From NCBI GenBank assembly GCA_963575745.1, contig CAUYUJ010014343.1, positions 163,642 to 227,641 of the forward strand: a stretch of DNA of 64,000 nucleotides, written 5' to 3'. Of the stretch, positions 48,500 through 59,509 are shown one piece after another. This DNA comes from Prorocentrum cordatum. Lineage: Eukaryota > Sar > Dinophyceae > Prorocentrales > Prorocentraceae. The position numbers were made by a program, and so were the translations under genes. Below the pieces are notes generated by a model, which saw only the letters and a list, made by a program, of their open reading frames with translations, searched no databases and was not told the DNA's origin. How positions within the stretch are numbered: position 1 is the stretch's first letter; every line of letters begins with the position of its first letter.

Positions 48500-49260
48500 A
48501 CATGAGGCCCTACAAGGGTTCAGTCCCACTGAAGAAACGCCCCGTTGGAAGACATCCGTCTGAAAATCCTAAACTGCGTGAAAGCACCATTCTTGGGACT
48601 TCAACGCCACGAAGAACTCATTGTTGCGTCTTGACCATCCTGAGTCGTGCAAGAACACAGCGCCTGGGACTTCACCACCGAGAATCAACGAAACCGTTGC
48701 GCCCTGACAGTCCTACAACACTCCAAAACATCAGATCAGGGACGTTAGCCATGATAATCCTTGAAACTCCTTGAAAATGTAAGACGAGTGTGCGCGGCGA
48801 TGAGGCGAGAGCCGCATTTTGAAAAAGAAAGCGTCCTTGATAGGTGAATCTCTTGCAACAACAAATAACGCATGTGCGCGGACCTAAGGCGAGAGCTACA
48901 TGTTGAACAAGAGCCGCCGTCCATTCGTAAAATTCTTGCAAATGATTGACACGAATGTGCGCGGCGCTGATGCGAGAACCTCATTTTGAAAGAGGCCCGC
49001 ACCTCACCCGTGAATGTCCTTACAAATGTTTAGACGAGTGTGCGAGGCGCTGAAGCGAGAACCACATTTTGAAAACAACCTGCCCTCAATCCGCGAAACA
49101 CTTGCACATGATTACATCGAATGTGCGCGGCGCGAAGGCGAGAACCTCACTTTGAAAGCGGCCCGCCCACCATCCGTGAAGCGTTTGCAAACTTGAAGCA
49201 TAAAGGTCATTCACGGTGACGAAAACTCAGACGCAACGTCTGGCCCGGCCCGCCCTACTG
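48500..49260 (-). repeat. Composite repeat I, copy I4 (reverse)
   Basis: Reversed it reads gagatgtgtcagtagggcgg, gccgggccagacg, then four or five satellite units on atgtggctctcgcctcagcg and gcgcacattcg, then the cgtcttccaacggggcg region. Order as in I1 and I2. At 45.0 and 49.3 kb, copies I2 and I4 face each other with the first exons of the mucin-like gene between them. Confidence 0.75.
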
Positions 49261-49369
49261 ACACATCTCGGCGTATGATCTCTTAGCCATGGCTGAAGCG
49301 AGCCGGAAACTTTGTCAGGACGGATCCCACAGGAGTTAGGGGAACGAGCCAGAGCGGGCGACGATGGAG

Positions 49370-49860
49370 AACAGGGCGGATGGGGGGAGGGATGGGAGGG
49401 AGGGGGAAAGGTGGCCATGGCGAGGAGGAAGAGATCGAGAGAGAGGAGACGGGTGGGAGAGGGAGGAGGGGGGAGGACGAGGGGAGGAACGAGGAGAAGG
49501 AGGATGAGGAGGGAGACGAGGAGGAGGAGGAGGAGGCCGGACGCCGTGCAGGCGCACACGAGCGTGCGCAGACGCACGCCAGGCTGGCGGGCGGCGGCCA
49601 GAGCGCACAGGGGTCACCAAGGAGGCCGATTCCCCATCCTCCTCCTCCTCCTCCTCCTTCCTCCTCCCTCCCCTCCTCCTCCTCCTCCTCCTCCCTCTCC
49701 TCCACCCCCCCCCCTCCTCCTCCTCCTCTCCTCCTCCTCCTCCTCCTCCCTCCTCCTCCTCCTCCTCCTCCTCCTCATCCGTCCTCCTCCTCCTCCTCCT
49801 TCTCCTCCTCCTTCTCCTTCCTCCTCCTCCTCCTCCTCCTGCTCCTCCACGGTTGCTCAA
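49370..49860 (+). repeat. GGA-rich tract then CTC tract
   Basis: Purine-rich (gggagggggaaagg, gaggaggaggag) at 49375-49540 followed by (CTC)n at 49635-49850. The two are complementary and could form a hairpin of several hundred bases around gcgcacacgagcg. Confidence 0.8.
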
Positions 49861-49979
49861 TCTGAATACTACTCTCCTCTCTCCCCTGAGTCGGTGGTGG
49901 AATCTGTCTCGGAGTGTTCGCCCCCCCCCCTCGCGTATTGTTTTTGTCCAGACAGGATGTCGGCGACTTGGGTTTTCGC

Positions 49980-50195
49980 TAGTGTTTTTCAACATGCTGC
50001 TCTCGCTGAAGCGCTGGCCTCATGTTCGGGGCCTCCGCTCGTTCCGAATCGTGCTCCCGCTGCAGCGCTGGCTTAATTTCCGCGCTTCTGCTCATTCCGA
50101 ATAGTGCTCCCACTGCACTGGCCTTATTTCCGCGCTTCCGCTTGTTCCGACTCGTACTCCCGCTGCAGCGCTGGCGTCATCATTTCCAGCTCCAT
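49980..50195 (+). repeat. Tandem repeat of about 55-65 bp
   Basis: Three to four copies of cgcttccgctcgttccgaat, cgtgctcccgctgcagcgct, ggcttaatttc with indels; begins at about 49985 with ctgctctcgctgaagcgctgg. Confidence 0.75.
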
Positions 50196-50490
50196 GCCAC
50201 GGCATGGTTTTCGGTCCTTCCAAGTAGGACCCCAAAAGTAGAACATGGGACCCCGAAACAAACATCGGAAGCGATTACACATTCGGTGCCGACTCGTTGA
50301 TTTGTTGGGCCGCAGAAGCCCCCTCACTTTGGGGCGTTAGGCTACGCGTTGATCTTCAACACCATGCTATGCCATGTAATGCTATACCCTGCTACAACAT
50401 CCGACGGTGCGAATAGAGAGGAGATCTACGCCATGGTAAGGGATGCGAGGGAGGGGTAGGACGTCAGACATGACGCGAGCGCACCTAGCT
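50195..50490. other. No gene recognised
   Basis: Unique, less GC-rich stretch with a small repeat (atgctatgccatgtaatgc). Nothing coding. Confidence 0.5.
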
Positions 50491-50494
50491 TGTC

Positions 50495-50560
50495 CCCCTC
50501 CGCCTCCTCCTCCTCCTCCTCCGCCTCCGCCTCCTCCTCCTCCTCCTCCTCCTCCTCCCT
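50495..50560 (+). repeat. CTC microsatellite
   Basis: (CTC)n with CGC variants. Confidence 0.85.
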
Positions 50561-50838
50561 GCTATTCCTCCTCCCACTCCTCCTCCTTCTGCTCCTCCTC
50601 CTCCTGCTTCGTTTCCTCGTCTCTCTGATCTCCTCGTGACCACCCGCCCGCCTCATCATCCTAATCCCACCAGCCCTCTGAGCGGAGGTGGTTCAAGGAA
50701 GCAAGCGTTCCCACCGTGCTCTCCCCCTTCGGGGAGAGAAAATCATCCGCGTATGGGCATACGCCCCATCCCGCCCCTCTCGGGGGCGAACACGGAACCT
50801 TGACCCCCCACCCGCCATCCCTGTCCAAAGGCAATCCA

Positions 50839-51032
50839 GCATCATGTTGCCCCCATCACACTTAAGGATCACATCGCAGAAATAATTTCGAGCACCCAGA
50901 ACATCATCGAAACAGTGTCGAACGAGTATCGCCTCGCAGGGCCCGACGCGTGGAAACCCTCCAGTTTCGGTGCTCTCTTGGTGCTCGAACTTCTGTCTGG
51001 TGATCAAGGCTAAAGAGGGTTGGAGCATCATG
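50839..51032 (+). mobile_element. Foldback family H, copy H3
   Basis: Left catcatgttgcccccatcac with acttaaggatcacat and right, reversed, catgatgctccaaccctctt with tagccttgatcacc; then taatttcgagcacccaga against gaagttcgagcaccaaga. The inverted arms reach about 55 bp. About 194 bp. Confidence 0.8.
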
Positions 51033-51051
51033 CATACAGCATGCTCACTGC

Positions 51052-51285
51052 TCGGGGGTCTACTGACCCGGGTCAATCCAGACCAGGGTGAGAGTCAGGC
51101 CGCGCAAAATCCTGCAAGATCCTGCGCCCAAACCCGGGTCAATGCGAAAGATCTTGCAGGACCCTGCAGGATTCCTGCACCCAAACCCGGGACAATGCGA
51201 CCCTGCAGATGGAGCTGCAGGATCCTGCAAGCTCCGGCGCTCTGGCCGACCCCCGTTTGCATGTACCCCCGCTTCTTGAGCACCG
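51052..51285 (+). mobile_element. Foldback family D, copy D4
   Basis: gggtctactgacccgggtca, three aatcctgcaagatcctgc-type blocks, two cccaaacccgggtcaatgcg phrases, ending gtttgcatgtacccccgctt. About 234 bp, the longest D copy. Only 20 bp separate it from H3. Confidence 0.75.
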
Positions 51286-51454
51286 ATCTCTGCGGCAAGA
51301 GCCGGAGCCTCCGCGGGCCCCACGGGGCCACCGTGCAGTGTGTTTTTTTGGTTCCGGCAGCGACGAGGGGGGCGGGGGCGGCACACCGCCTGCTGCGCGC
51401 AGGCCCAGCACCCCTGCCGGAGTACCAACACGAACGAGGTGCAGCCTGCAGCTG

Positions 51455-51590
51455 CGCGAAATGCGTCGAAATACGAAATGCGATGAAGTAAGACGAACCA
51501 GGAAATACGGCGAAATACGACGAGACACGAAAATACGACGAAATACAGCATACAAAATGCGACGAAATACAAAATACGATCATGCGCGGG
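51455..51590 (+). repeat. cgaaatacga minisatellite
   Basis: About ten units of cgaaatacga or acaaaatacgat with 10-14 bp spacing. Confidence 0.85.
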
Positions 51591-51599
51591 CGACCCGCG

Positions 51600-51850
51600 G
51601 TCGTTCGCATTGTTCTTTGACGGCAGGTGGGGGGGGGGAGGCCTGGCACGCGCGGCGCACCTACGCGGGCGTGGCGCACCGGGCTTGCGTCTGCATCTGT
51701 TCCCGGTGCTTGTCGATGGCGGCCCCTGCCCGTGCTCAGCTCCGCGGTGGGTGCTAGTCGTGTGGTGGGAGCGCGGCTGGGCGAGACGGCCGTCCTTCGG
51801 GGTGGTAGCTTGACTACCCCCTTCTCGCTGGGCCTGGAGGGCGGGGGGAG
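51600..51850 (+). repeat. Dispersed GGCGCA-rich repeat, copy 2
   Basis: Matches 27411-27730 in landmarks: ggcacgcgcggcgcaccta, gcgggcgtggcgcacc, ttcccggtgcttg, gctgggcgagacggc, cgctgggcctggag. Confidence 0.5.
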
Positions 51851-51911
51851 CGACGCATCAGGGCGCCCAAGATGGCCCAGTGTGGTCGACAATGCCACCC
51901 TGAGATGGGGG

Positions 51912-52065
51912 CACCAGAAGGTACTCATACCGCTACTCCCCGGAGCTCTCCTGGGGTGCGTTCTGACCAGGAGTTCGAGGCGAATCCAGCGGTGGCGACG
52001 ACGGACCAGGAGGCCCAAGGAGGGGAACACGAGGGGAGGGTAGAGGTATGGGTACCAGTTCCTCC
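51912..52065 (+). mobile_element. Foldback family E, copy 7
   Basis: Clearest ends of the family: gaaggtactcataccgctac with tcccc and, reversed, aactggtacccatacctcta with ccctcccc. Core ggggtgcgttctgaccagga, cgaatccagcggtggcgac. Confidence 0.8.
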
Positions 52066-52074
52066 TTTGAAGAT

Positions 52075-52238
52075 AATGCAATATAGTCTCCAAGATCGCA
52101 CAGGGTAGCTCCAGAGAGTTTCACACTGTTTACCATACGCGTCCAAAGAGGCCCCAAAAGTTATCTTCTCCAAGATCGCACAGGGTAGCTCCAGAGAGTT
52201 CCATACCGTTTACCACATGCGTCCAAAGAGGCCCCAAC
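52075..52238 (+). repeat. Tandem duplication of about 79 bp
   Basis: Two near-identical copies of ctccaagatcgcacagggta, gctccagagagtt, ccgtttaccac, gcgtccaaagaggcccca. Few differences, so recent. Confidence 0.9.
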
Positions 52239-52324
52239 AGACCGCCCCACAGCGGTTCTGCAAGTAGCCACGGAGCCTCTGCAGACCCCCTCCCCTCAGA
52301 GACGCCGAGACGCTTCCAAACCAT

Positions 52325-52540
52325 AAGTGAACTCCTCGTCCTCCTCCTCCTCCTCCTCCTCCTCCTCCTCCTCCTCTTCCTCTTCCTCCCCCTCCTCCCC
52401 CTCCTCCTCCCTCCTCCCTCCCCCCCCTCCTCCTCTTCCTCCACCTCCCCCTCCTCCTCCTCCTCCCCTCCTCATCCTCCCCTGCTTCTCCTCCTCCTCC
52501 TCCTCCTCCTCCTCCTCCTCCTCCTCCTCCAACTCATCAA
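52325..52540 (+). repeat. CTC microsatellite
   Basis: Long (CTC)n with C-rich interruptions. Confidence 0.85.
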
Positions 52541-52584
52541 AATGCATACGTGTTGTCGTCTCGCCTTATCGCTTCCGATCGGCC

Positions 52585-52870
52585 CGTGGGGCCTCAAGAT
52601 GGCTCCAAGATGGCACCAGAGATCCCCCAAAGGAACCCACGAGGGACCCAATGCGGCCCAGGGGCGCCCCAAAAGGCAACTGTTCCGCCTCCGACGGAGG
52701 GCCGAAATTTAATACCCACCTTGCTTTGAACGATGGACTCCACGATGGCCCGCCCCAAGAGCGCCCCCTGAAGGCCCCCAAGATAACCCAAACAGGGCCC
52801 CAGGAGGCCCCCCAAAGAAATCCAAAAGGCCTCCAGGATGGCCCCGAGATGGCCCCAAAATGGCCCAGGT
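52585..52870 (+). repeat. ccaagatggc minisatellite (N), second locus
   Basis: caagatggctccaagatggc, gccccaagataacc, ccaggatggccccgagatgg and similar words; related to 27740-28480. Confidence 0.7.
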
Positions 52871-53190
52871 AAGCTGCAAGCAAAAACTTCCACATGAAAC
52901 GACCCGTGACAACATGTATGGTTGACTCATGGGCCTGCCCACGGGGATCTGCGCGCACTGCTGCAGCATGGACCGGTGAGGTTACGCAGGGTGTGGATAA
53001 TCTCACCAACCCTGTGGGCGTTGGTGGTCAACCCGTGTCATAAGAATGCACGGTAAGGATGCAAGGGCCTTGGAGGGCCACGTGAACGTCGTTCCAACGA
53101 GGTTGGCCAGCGAAAGTCGCTAAGGATGGGCCGAAGGGGCAAGGATGCAAGGGTACCGTTGGAAAATGTTGCCCATCCTTACCATGCGGG

Positions 53191-54053
53191 TTGACTGTAG
53201 GTGGTCTCATGTACTTGACGCACTCGGACTGCGCGTGGGTCGTCTCGAGCTTCGCGCGTGGGCGCGCCGAGGCGACGGGCGTACAGTGCGAGGCAGCGGA
53301 TCTCTGGTTTCGCATTTGGGATCGGTTGGACGACCTTGGGGGCGGGGTGGAAGTGCCCAAGGTTGAAGGCCATGCTCGCCGCAGCCAAGACGCGACGTCG
53401 AGCGAGGCATGGTCAAGCGCTGGGGCAATCATTTTGCCGACCGCGTTGCTCGAGAGGGCGCTTCCCTCCACCCTGCCGACCAGGCGGCGACGGAACGCGT
53501 GAAACGCACCTTCCGCCTCGTGACCTTCGTGGCCAAGTTTCTGGCTCGGGCCACGCGGACAGCAGGCCCGAGCCAGCAGGATGCGCCGCTGCACGGCCTC
53601 CTTCTTCGTGCGCGGCAGCGAAGGCGCATCCCCGAGCTGACGGCGGACACGGCGCCGCCCGACGGCTCCCACGAGCCTGTGCCGTGCGGCAGGTGCTTAC
53701 GATGCGCACGCTGCTACCGCGTCGCGAGGGCGCGCGACGCCTTCTTCCCCGCGGTGTGCGCCCCAGGAGGGGGCCACCTTGTGTGGAACGTGGGCCCCTT
53801 CCTTTTCTGCGCGAAGTGCGGGGCGCAACCGAGTGCGACCGCCCAGCTGCTCGCGCAGCCTTGCCTTGGGGCCGTTCCCCCACAAACGCGCCCCCGTCCG
53901 GGGCGCCTGTGGGCTGGGCAACACCTGCGTACTGGCCTGCCGCTGATGCTCTCGGCCAGCGGCCAGGTTCGGCCACAGCCGTTCGCGGACTTCGTCCTCG
54001 AAGCCCCGGTCAAAGATCTGGTCGTCATGGACGATGGCTCCGACGGCGAGTAG
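53191..54053 (+). pseudogene. Retroelement RNase H domain and C-terminal tail, frameshifted
   Basis: Frame 1 (53191 to about 53390) reads LTHSDCAWVVSSFARGRAEA, then AADLWFRIWDRLDDLGGGVE and VPKVEGHA: the late RNase H fold with a conserved Asp and the K-GHA motif. After a frameshift near 53385-53405, a second frame continues DVERGMVKRWGNHFADRVAR with EGASLHP, the last RNase H helix. To the stop at 54053 follows a tail with CGRCLRCARC and FLFCAKCGAQ, paired Cys motifs of a probable zinc-binding region. This arrangement is typical of retroelement polyprotein ends in dinoflagellate genomes. The first RNase H catalytic residues and any reverse transcriptase are absent upstream, so it is a truncated copy. 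About 120 bp after the stop (TCC)n begins, which could be its 3-prime tail. Confidence 0.65.
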
Positions 54054-54174
54054 GCCCCTGGACGCGCCTGCTGGCACTCCCGTCGGGATGTGCTCGAAAA
54101 CCCTTCCTCCCTTCCGGGTTCGCGCCCGAGTCGCCTAGCCGTGCCCGCATGCTAGCTGCCGCGCCGGTTGAACA

Positions 54175-54600
54175 ACTCCTCGTCTTCCTCCTCCTCCTCC
54201 TCCTCCTCCTCCTCCTCCTCCTGCGCCTCCGCCTCCGCCACCGCCGCCACCTCCTCCTCCTCTTCCTCCTCCTTATGCTCTTCTCTTCACCATTCTCCGC
54301 CATGCTCCCCATGCGCGCCCTCCTGGCTCCTCATCCTCCTCCGCCTCCTCATCCTCCTCCGCCTCCTCCTCCTCCTCCTCCTACTCCTCCTCCTCCTCCT
54401 CCTCCTCCTCCTCGTCCTCGTCCTCGTCCTCCTCCTCCTCCGCCTCCGCCTCCGCCGCCACCTCTTCTTCCTCTTCCTCCTCCTACTTCCTCCTCCTCCT
54501 CCTCCTACTCCTCCTACTCCTCGTCCTCCTCCTTCTCGTCCTCCTCCTCCTCCGCCTCCGCCTCCGCCGCCACCTCCTCTTCCTCTTCCTCCTCCTCATT
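54175..54600 (+). repeat. CTC microsatellite with internal duplication
   Basis: (CTC)n with CGC and GTC variants. The phrase cttcaccattctccgc with atgctcc and catgcgcgccctcctggct occurs both at about 54288 and at 54603, so a 310-bp block including microsatellite is tandemly duplicated. Follows the retroelement remnant. Confidence 0.8.
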
Positions 54601-55200
54601 CTCTTCACCATTCTCCGCAATGCTCCACATGCGCGCCCTCCTGGCTCCCGCCCGCGCGCCGCTTCTCCTGGGCTTCCAAACCGCAAAGCGCGTGCCTGCT
54701 GAGTAACCGTCGAGGTCTCCGTCGTGGTCTGAGCTGCGAGCGGCTGAGTTTTCACAGCCGCACGGGCACGGGCGCCCCCCTGGCAGATATCAACCATCAT
54801 CCTCCAGAGGAAGGGGGAGGATCCAGATGCGCTGGCGTTGCAAAGATAGCGTGCAACATCTATCTCCGAATAGTACTCTATCCCTGTGAGGCGATCCCCC
54901 CCACCTGCGAGGGCCCGTTCTGTGTGCTCTGTCCAACTGTCAGGGCGTCAATTTGAATGGTGCGCGCTATCCCCGAGGCTGGGGGATAGAGGTTACTGCG
55001 CGGGCTGGCGGCGCCACATCCCACGCTATCGTTGCAACACCAGCCGCATGGCCAGAAAGCACGAGGAGGCAGCAAACAGGGAGCCAAGAGCAGCCGCGAG
55101 CAGGAGCAGGCTCGACGCCAGGGGCGCCTGCGATGGTAAGTGGCCGCGCCAACGCCGTCAGCAGCAGCCATACCTTCTGGCGCCGGGGGTCATGGCAGGG
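54601..55200. other. No gene recognised
   Basis: Unique GC-rich DNA; frames open on both strands without motifs. Confidence 0.5.
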
Positions 55201-55204
55201 GGGC

Positions 55205-55375
55205 AGGAGGAGGAGGAGGAAGAGGAGAAGGAGGAGGAGGAGGAGGAGGAGGGGGAGAAGGAGGAGGGGGAGGAGGAGGAGGAGGAGGAGGGGGAGGAGG
55301 AGGAGGAGGAGGAGGAGGAGGAGGAGGAGGAGGAGGAGGAAGAGGAAGAGGAGGGGGAGGAGGAGGAGGAGGCGG
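55205..55375 (+). repeat. GGA microsatellite
   Basis: Nearly pure (GGA)n with ggggag interruptions; poly-Glu, poly-Arg, poly-Gly, poly-Leu and poly-Pro frames arise from it. Confidence 0.85.
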
Positions 55376-55493
55376 CAATCCAGTTCGAGCCTGCATGCAG
55401 TCTTCACGTGCGCCCCTTCTTTTTTCTTGGGCGAGCCGCGGGAGCGAACGCTCGAGGCGTCAGCACCTGCTTCCCTCCCTCCTCCCCAACAAA

Positions 55494-55643
55494 AAACGGG
55501 ACCGAACAACAAACCCTGTTGGGACCGAACAAATATTGTTGTTCGGTCCCAGCAAGAGTTGTTTCGGTCAGACGTTTGCTCGGTGCGAACAAGATTTTAG
55601 ATCGGTCCAATTGTCTGGTCGCATGTTGTTCGGCTCCCGTCCC
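55494..55643 (+). mobile_element. Foldback family Q
   Basis: Nested inverted repeats: outer acgggaccgaacaacaa against ttgttcggctcccgt, inner tgttgggaccgaacaa against gttgttcggtcccagca separated by only a few bases. The word gggaccgaaca occurs in both directions several times. About 150 bp, single copy seen. Confidence 0.75.
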
Positions 55644-56288
55644 CCCCACACGCTCAGCCTGTAGCCCGTGGCTGCTGCTGCTCCTGCTCCTCTGGCCCTC
55701 AAGAGGTACTGCGTGGGCGTTGCGCCCTGGGCTCGCAGCGGCCATGGCAAGCTCAGGGGGGATCCCGCGCCCTTGGCTGCAGATCCGCGATGGGCGGAGG
55801 CGTAGTGAAGCTGGGGGGGGGAGAGGGCGGAGGAGGAACGGCAAGCAGCGGTGAGGAGCAGGACGAACCCAAGCAACAAGAGGATGAGAAGGAAGAGGGA
55901 CGAAGCACAGAGGACAGAGAAGCAAGGATAATTGGATGGAGGAGAGAATCGGGAGGGGGGGAGAGGAAAGAAACACTTGCAAGATGGCGCAAGGACATGG
56001 GCGATGCTCCTGACGAATGCGCGGACAAGGACGAAGACAATGTTTGCGCCACGCACGATCTGTTACCGCTGCATGTCGCTTCGCGGAGAAATCATGTTGC
56101 TGCATGTTGCTCCCCGTTGGTGAGGGTTGCAAGAAACACTCTGTAAACGCCTCGAACCCCTGAGTTTCTGGGAACCCCTGCGTGACTGATATTCCGTCCC
56201 GCGTGACTGTCTCAAAATTGCAGAGTCGCAGCGTTGCCGTAGGCATTCAGTGGAGTGTCCTCAGGTCCTTTTCGAGTTCTCTGTGTAA
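55644..56288. other. No gene recognised
   Basis: Unique DNA, purine-biased at 55800-55990. Nothing supportable. Confidence 0.5.
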
Positions 56289-56470
56289 ACTACAATAGAA
56301 GCCCGACCACAAGAAACCTTCCACAAGAACCCCAACCCTGAGACCCAGGACGTCCATTGACTTGTTGGTGAGGGAGCGTCACGCTTTCCATCACAAAACC
56401 ATCGAATACCCAAGCAACCCAGGGCACCATGGAGGCAAGCAGGGTGTTTCTTGGTATGGGCCCCCACTGT
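56289..56470 (+). mobile_element. Foldback family G, copy G3
   Basis: Left actacaatagaagcccgacc with acaagaaaccttccac; right gcagggtgtttcttggtatg with ggcccccactgt. The left terminus is more diverged than in G2. About 182 bp. Confidence 0.75.
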
Positions 56471-56786
56471 GACTGCTGCAGATGCTCTTCAGGGGCCCAG
56501 GGCCAGAATGTCGAGGCGCTCCTTGGCGCTCTGAATCTGAGGGCTTCGCGCGTGACTTGTCTGGAGGCCTCGGGACCGTGGCTGGGAGCCACCACTTCCA
56601 GCAGGGCCGTTGATGATCTGGGCCCGTCCTGGAGCCCCCTTGGGCGCATCTTGGGCCGTTTTGAAGGCTCCCCAACGTGCAAAATCATGTGACAACAACG
56701 TGCACCTCAATCATTACGCGCCGGGCTGGCCCCGCAAGGGATCTGAGGCGAATTGTTTCGAGGGCTGTCGCATGCAAGTCTAGAGT

Positions 56787-57164
56787 ATGGTAGCCTGCAG
56801 TATTGTGTATGTACGGTCGTTGCACACGTCGCAAATGCCTCATGAGCATTTTGGTTCACGTGGTGCTCCAAAGCAAAATTCGCCAATGGTATCAGAGACT
56901 GTGCCGTTAGGCGCTGACGGGAATGTCTTCTGGCTCTTCTGTACAGAATACTACCACGACCCTGAATTCCGGCTGCTCGCGCTCCTGCGTGCTCTCGGTA
57001 TTTCCCCGCGCGACTTTTGCAATGTCAGCGAATGCCATTCCGCCAAAGACATGGTCAACACACATCCCACGGATGGGCCTTCGGTCTCTTTGAAACCAAG
57101 ACAACCCCCGAACCGGCCAAGAGCCAAGAGGCCCCCAAAAGTGGAAGACACGAACGAAACTTGA
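56787..57164 (+). CDS. Weak ORF, 125 residues, unknown
   Basis: The central part reads GADGNVFWLFCTEYYHDPEF and LLALLRALGISPRDFCNVSE, which looks more protein-like than its surroundings; the C-terminus is Pro/Lys/Arg-rich. There is no acceptor or donor context, no codon bias and no recognised family, and the minus strand is open too. It may be chance or a decayed exon. Confidence 0.2.
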   Translation: MVACSIVYVRSLHTSQMPHEHFGSRGAPKQNSPMVSETVPLGADGNVFWLFCTEYYHDPEFRLLALLRALGISPRDFCNVSECHSAKDMVNTHPTDGPSVSLKPRQPPNRPRAKRPPKVEDTNET

Positions 57165-59509
57165 AGAATGCCTTGGAAACGGCTGGCGAGTCCCAACCGG
57201 CTGGGACCCCCGAGAAACAGTCAGGAGGAGGGAATGCAGCCAGATCTCCTCAACATGTGACTCTGGACCCCCCCAAAACAGAAAAAAATAAACAAAAATC
57301 ATAACCGGAAGCATGGTGCGCCCGGCCGATGCGGCAGTGCCTGCAGGCTTGTCCTGGGGGGTTCACGCATTCAAGGGTATTCGTTGCACCTGTCTGCACC
57401 GGCGGAACCACCAGGATGGGGGACCCCAGGATAGGGGGCTCGTTCCGCATCGATCATCGCCCACATAATATGAACAATGTATTGACGTTGATCGCATCGA
57501 TTCTGGGCATGAGTTTGTTGAACACGCGAGCTAGAATATTGCGGCTGGGGGGATGATGACGAAGACGAACCAGAGAGCACGACGAAAACGGACACGTCAC
57601 AAATGACCTGACGCCGCCCTGACAAAGCGATTTGCTGCGACGACAAATCCGATTATTTAAGGACCAGATGGGCTGAACGCAATTTCAAAGGGGCGAACAG
57701 CCGAAGTGGTAAGCAGCCGAACAAGAACGCGGAGTGAAGGGGCCAGAGCAGAGTGAAGGGGCCAGGAGGAAACAAAATAGAACAATGGGACAGAGACGGG
57801 CGGGGGAGGGCGAGGAGGCCAGGAGAGGGAAGTGGAGGGGAGAGGAGAACGGAGGGACGAGGGGGGATAAATTTGGCCGCGGGCTGGAGTCAATCGTTGC
57901 CTCCCAGGGCGCACGCGGCAACGTGAGGGGGACCGGACAAGGGCCCGAAAGACGAACGCGAGGGCCACGCGAGACCGACCGCGGCGAGCGGGGGGGACCG
58001 TCCTGGGAGGGAGCAGGACCCGGCACCAAGGAGGGACAGCGCTAACAAGCGCAAGCAAGCGGCAAGTGAAAGCACGCTGCTACCGCTCCTCAAAACGAGG
58101 CAACATGTGGAGTCCCAAAACCTGACGGCAGTTCAAGCTGCCAGACGTTCCGTCAGCTTCCTCCCCCACGCAAACGTTATGCGACCCCCCTGCCCACCAT
58201 TCACGAGGAAGGACAGCCCAGCGACGAGCCCAACGAAACGGGCGTCTGGTTCTGCCGCGGCTCAACACTCAATGGAGGCTGACCTTGCGCGGCAAGCCGG
58301 GTAGGGCGGGCGATCTGACTTCAGTGTCTCTCCTTTCGCAGGCAGACAAAACTGAAGGCAGCCAGTCAGCTTCGGATTTCTCTTCGCTCTTTGCGAGCCA
58401 GGCGCGCGCCCGAGGGAGAGGCGACGAACGCAGCCACAAGAGGGGTAAAAACACAGGGTAAGATTGGGCGGGCAGCATTCAGGCATGGAGCCTCTGCCTC
58501 GCGACGGAGCCATCCCCGCTCCACTCGCCCCAAATAGTAGCCCTCGATGAGCCATTCTGGGTCAAATAAGGCCTGGAAAGAGAAAATGTCGTTCGGTTTT
58601 GGGAATGCACGCGCCGAGGGTGCCGGTCATCTTTCGTCTTATTAAGCCTAGGAGTAATGCTGGGGGCTCTTGACTGAAGTTGGCTAAGCTCTTCAAATCA
58701 GCGGCGTTTCCTGACTATGCCGGCCACAGCGTTCACTGGAAATTATACCGCGCGGCCTCCGAAGCAGCATGGCCACCACCGGTTGGATTCGTGCAAATTG
58801 CTCAAAGCAGCTCTGTCTGGAAACAGAACTGGACCACCAGTTCGCACGCCTGCGCCCGATGCTGGGGCCCCAAAAGTGCCAGTGAAAATCGCCTTCCCGA
58901 GCGCCTCGGGAGGACTGGCGAAGGGGCGAGCGAGCGAGTTCGGGATTCAGCGAAGGCCTGCTAAAAATCCTTTGGCACATGCAACAGAATTCCAACCAAC
59001 GCAGTGGCCAACGCACTGCGCAACAGGTGCTACTAGGACATTCGACCGAGCGACGCGATCCAACAAAAGCTGATCCTTGAAGCGGAGAGCCGCCCCTGAC
59101 TTAGCTAGACGGGCAGCCTCCTGATTGCCCCCGTCATGGGCCCCTGCCCTATCCCACTAGTCATGAGACCGAACCTTGGCCAAGCGACACAGGTGGCATC
59201 CTATATGTCCCATATCAGATGCGACTCGACGGGCCTCTCTCCGCCAGGGGCAGTAGCGAGCCCGCCCCAGGCGGCGGCCTCAACGCCGGGGTTTCTCAGA
59301 TCAACCAAGCTTTGCGTATCATTGATCTACGCACACTGAGGACTAGGAGCAGCATGCGTCGGATAGAAATAACGCGCATATGGCTCGGCGCGTCCTGAAC
59401 CAGAAGGGTAAGGGCACCGTCCGCCGAGGCATTGACCCTCGGCCCGTCAAAAGAACCGGCCCCCCAGCCCGCAAGAAGAGCCATAAGGGAAGGGGCGCAA
59501 ATTCCCGCG
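57165..59509. other. No confident gene
   Basis: Unique DNA with markedly fewer microsatellites than the rest of the window. At 57720-58040 the plus strand is purine-rich. Small frames are present but unsupported. Confidence 0.45.
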
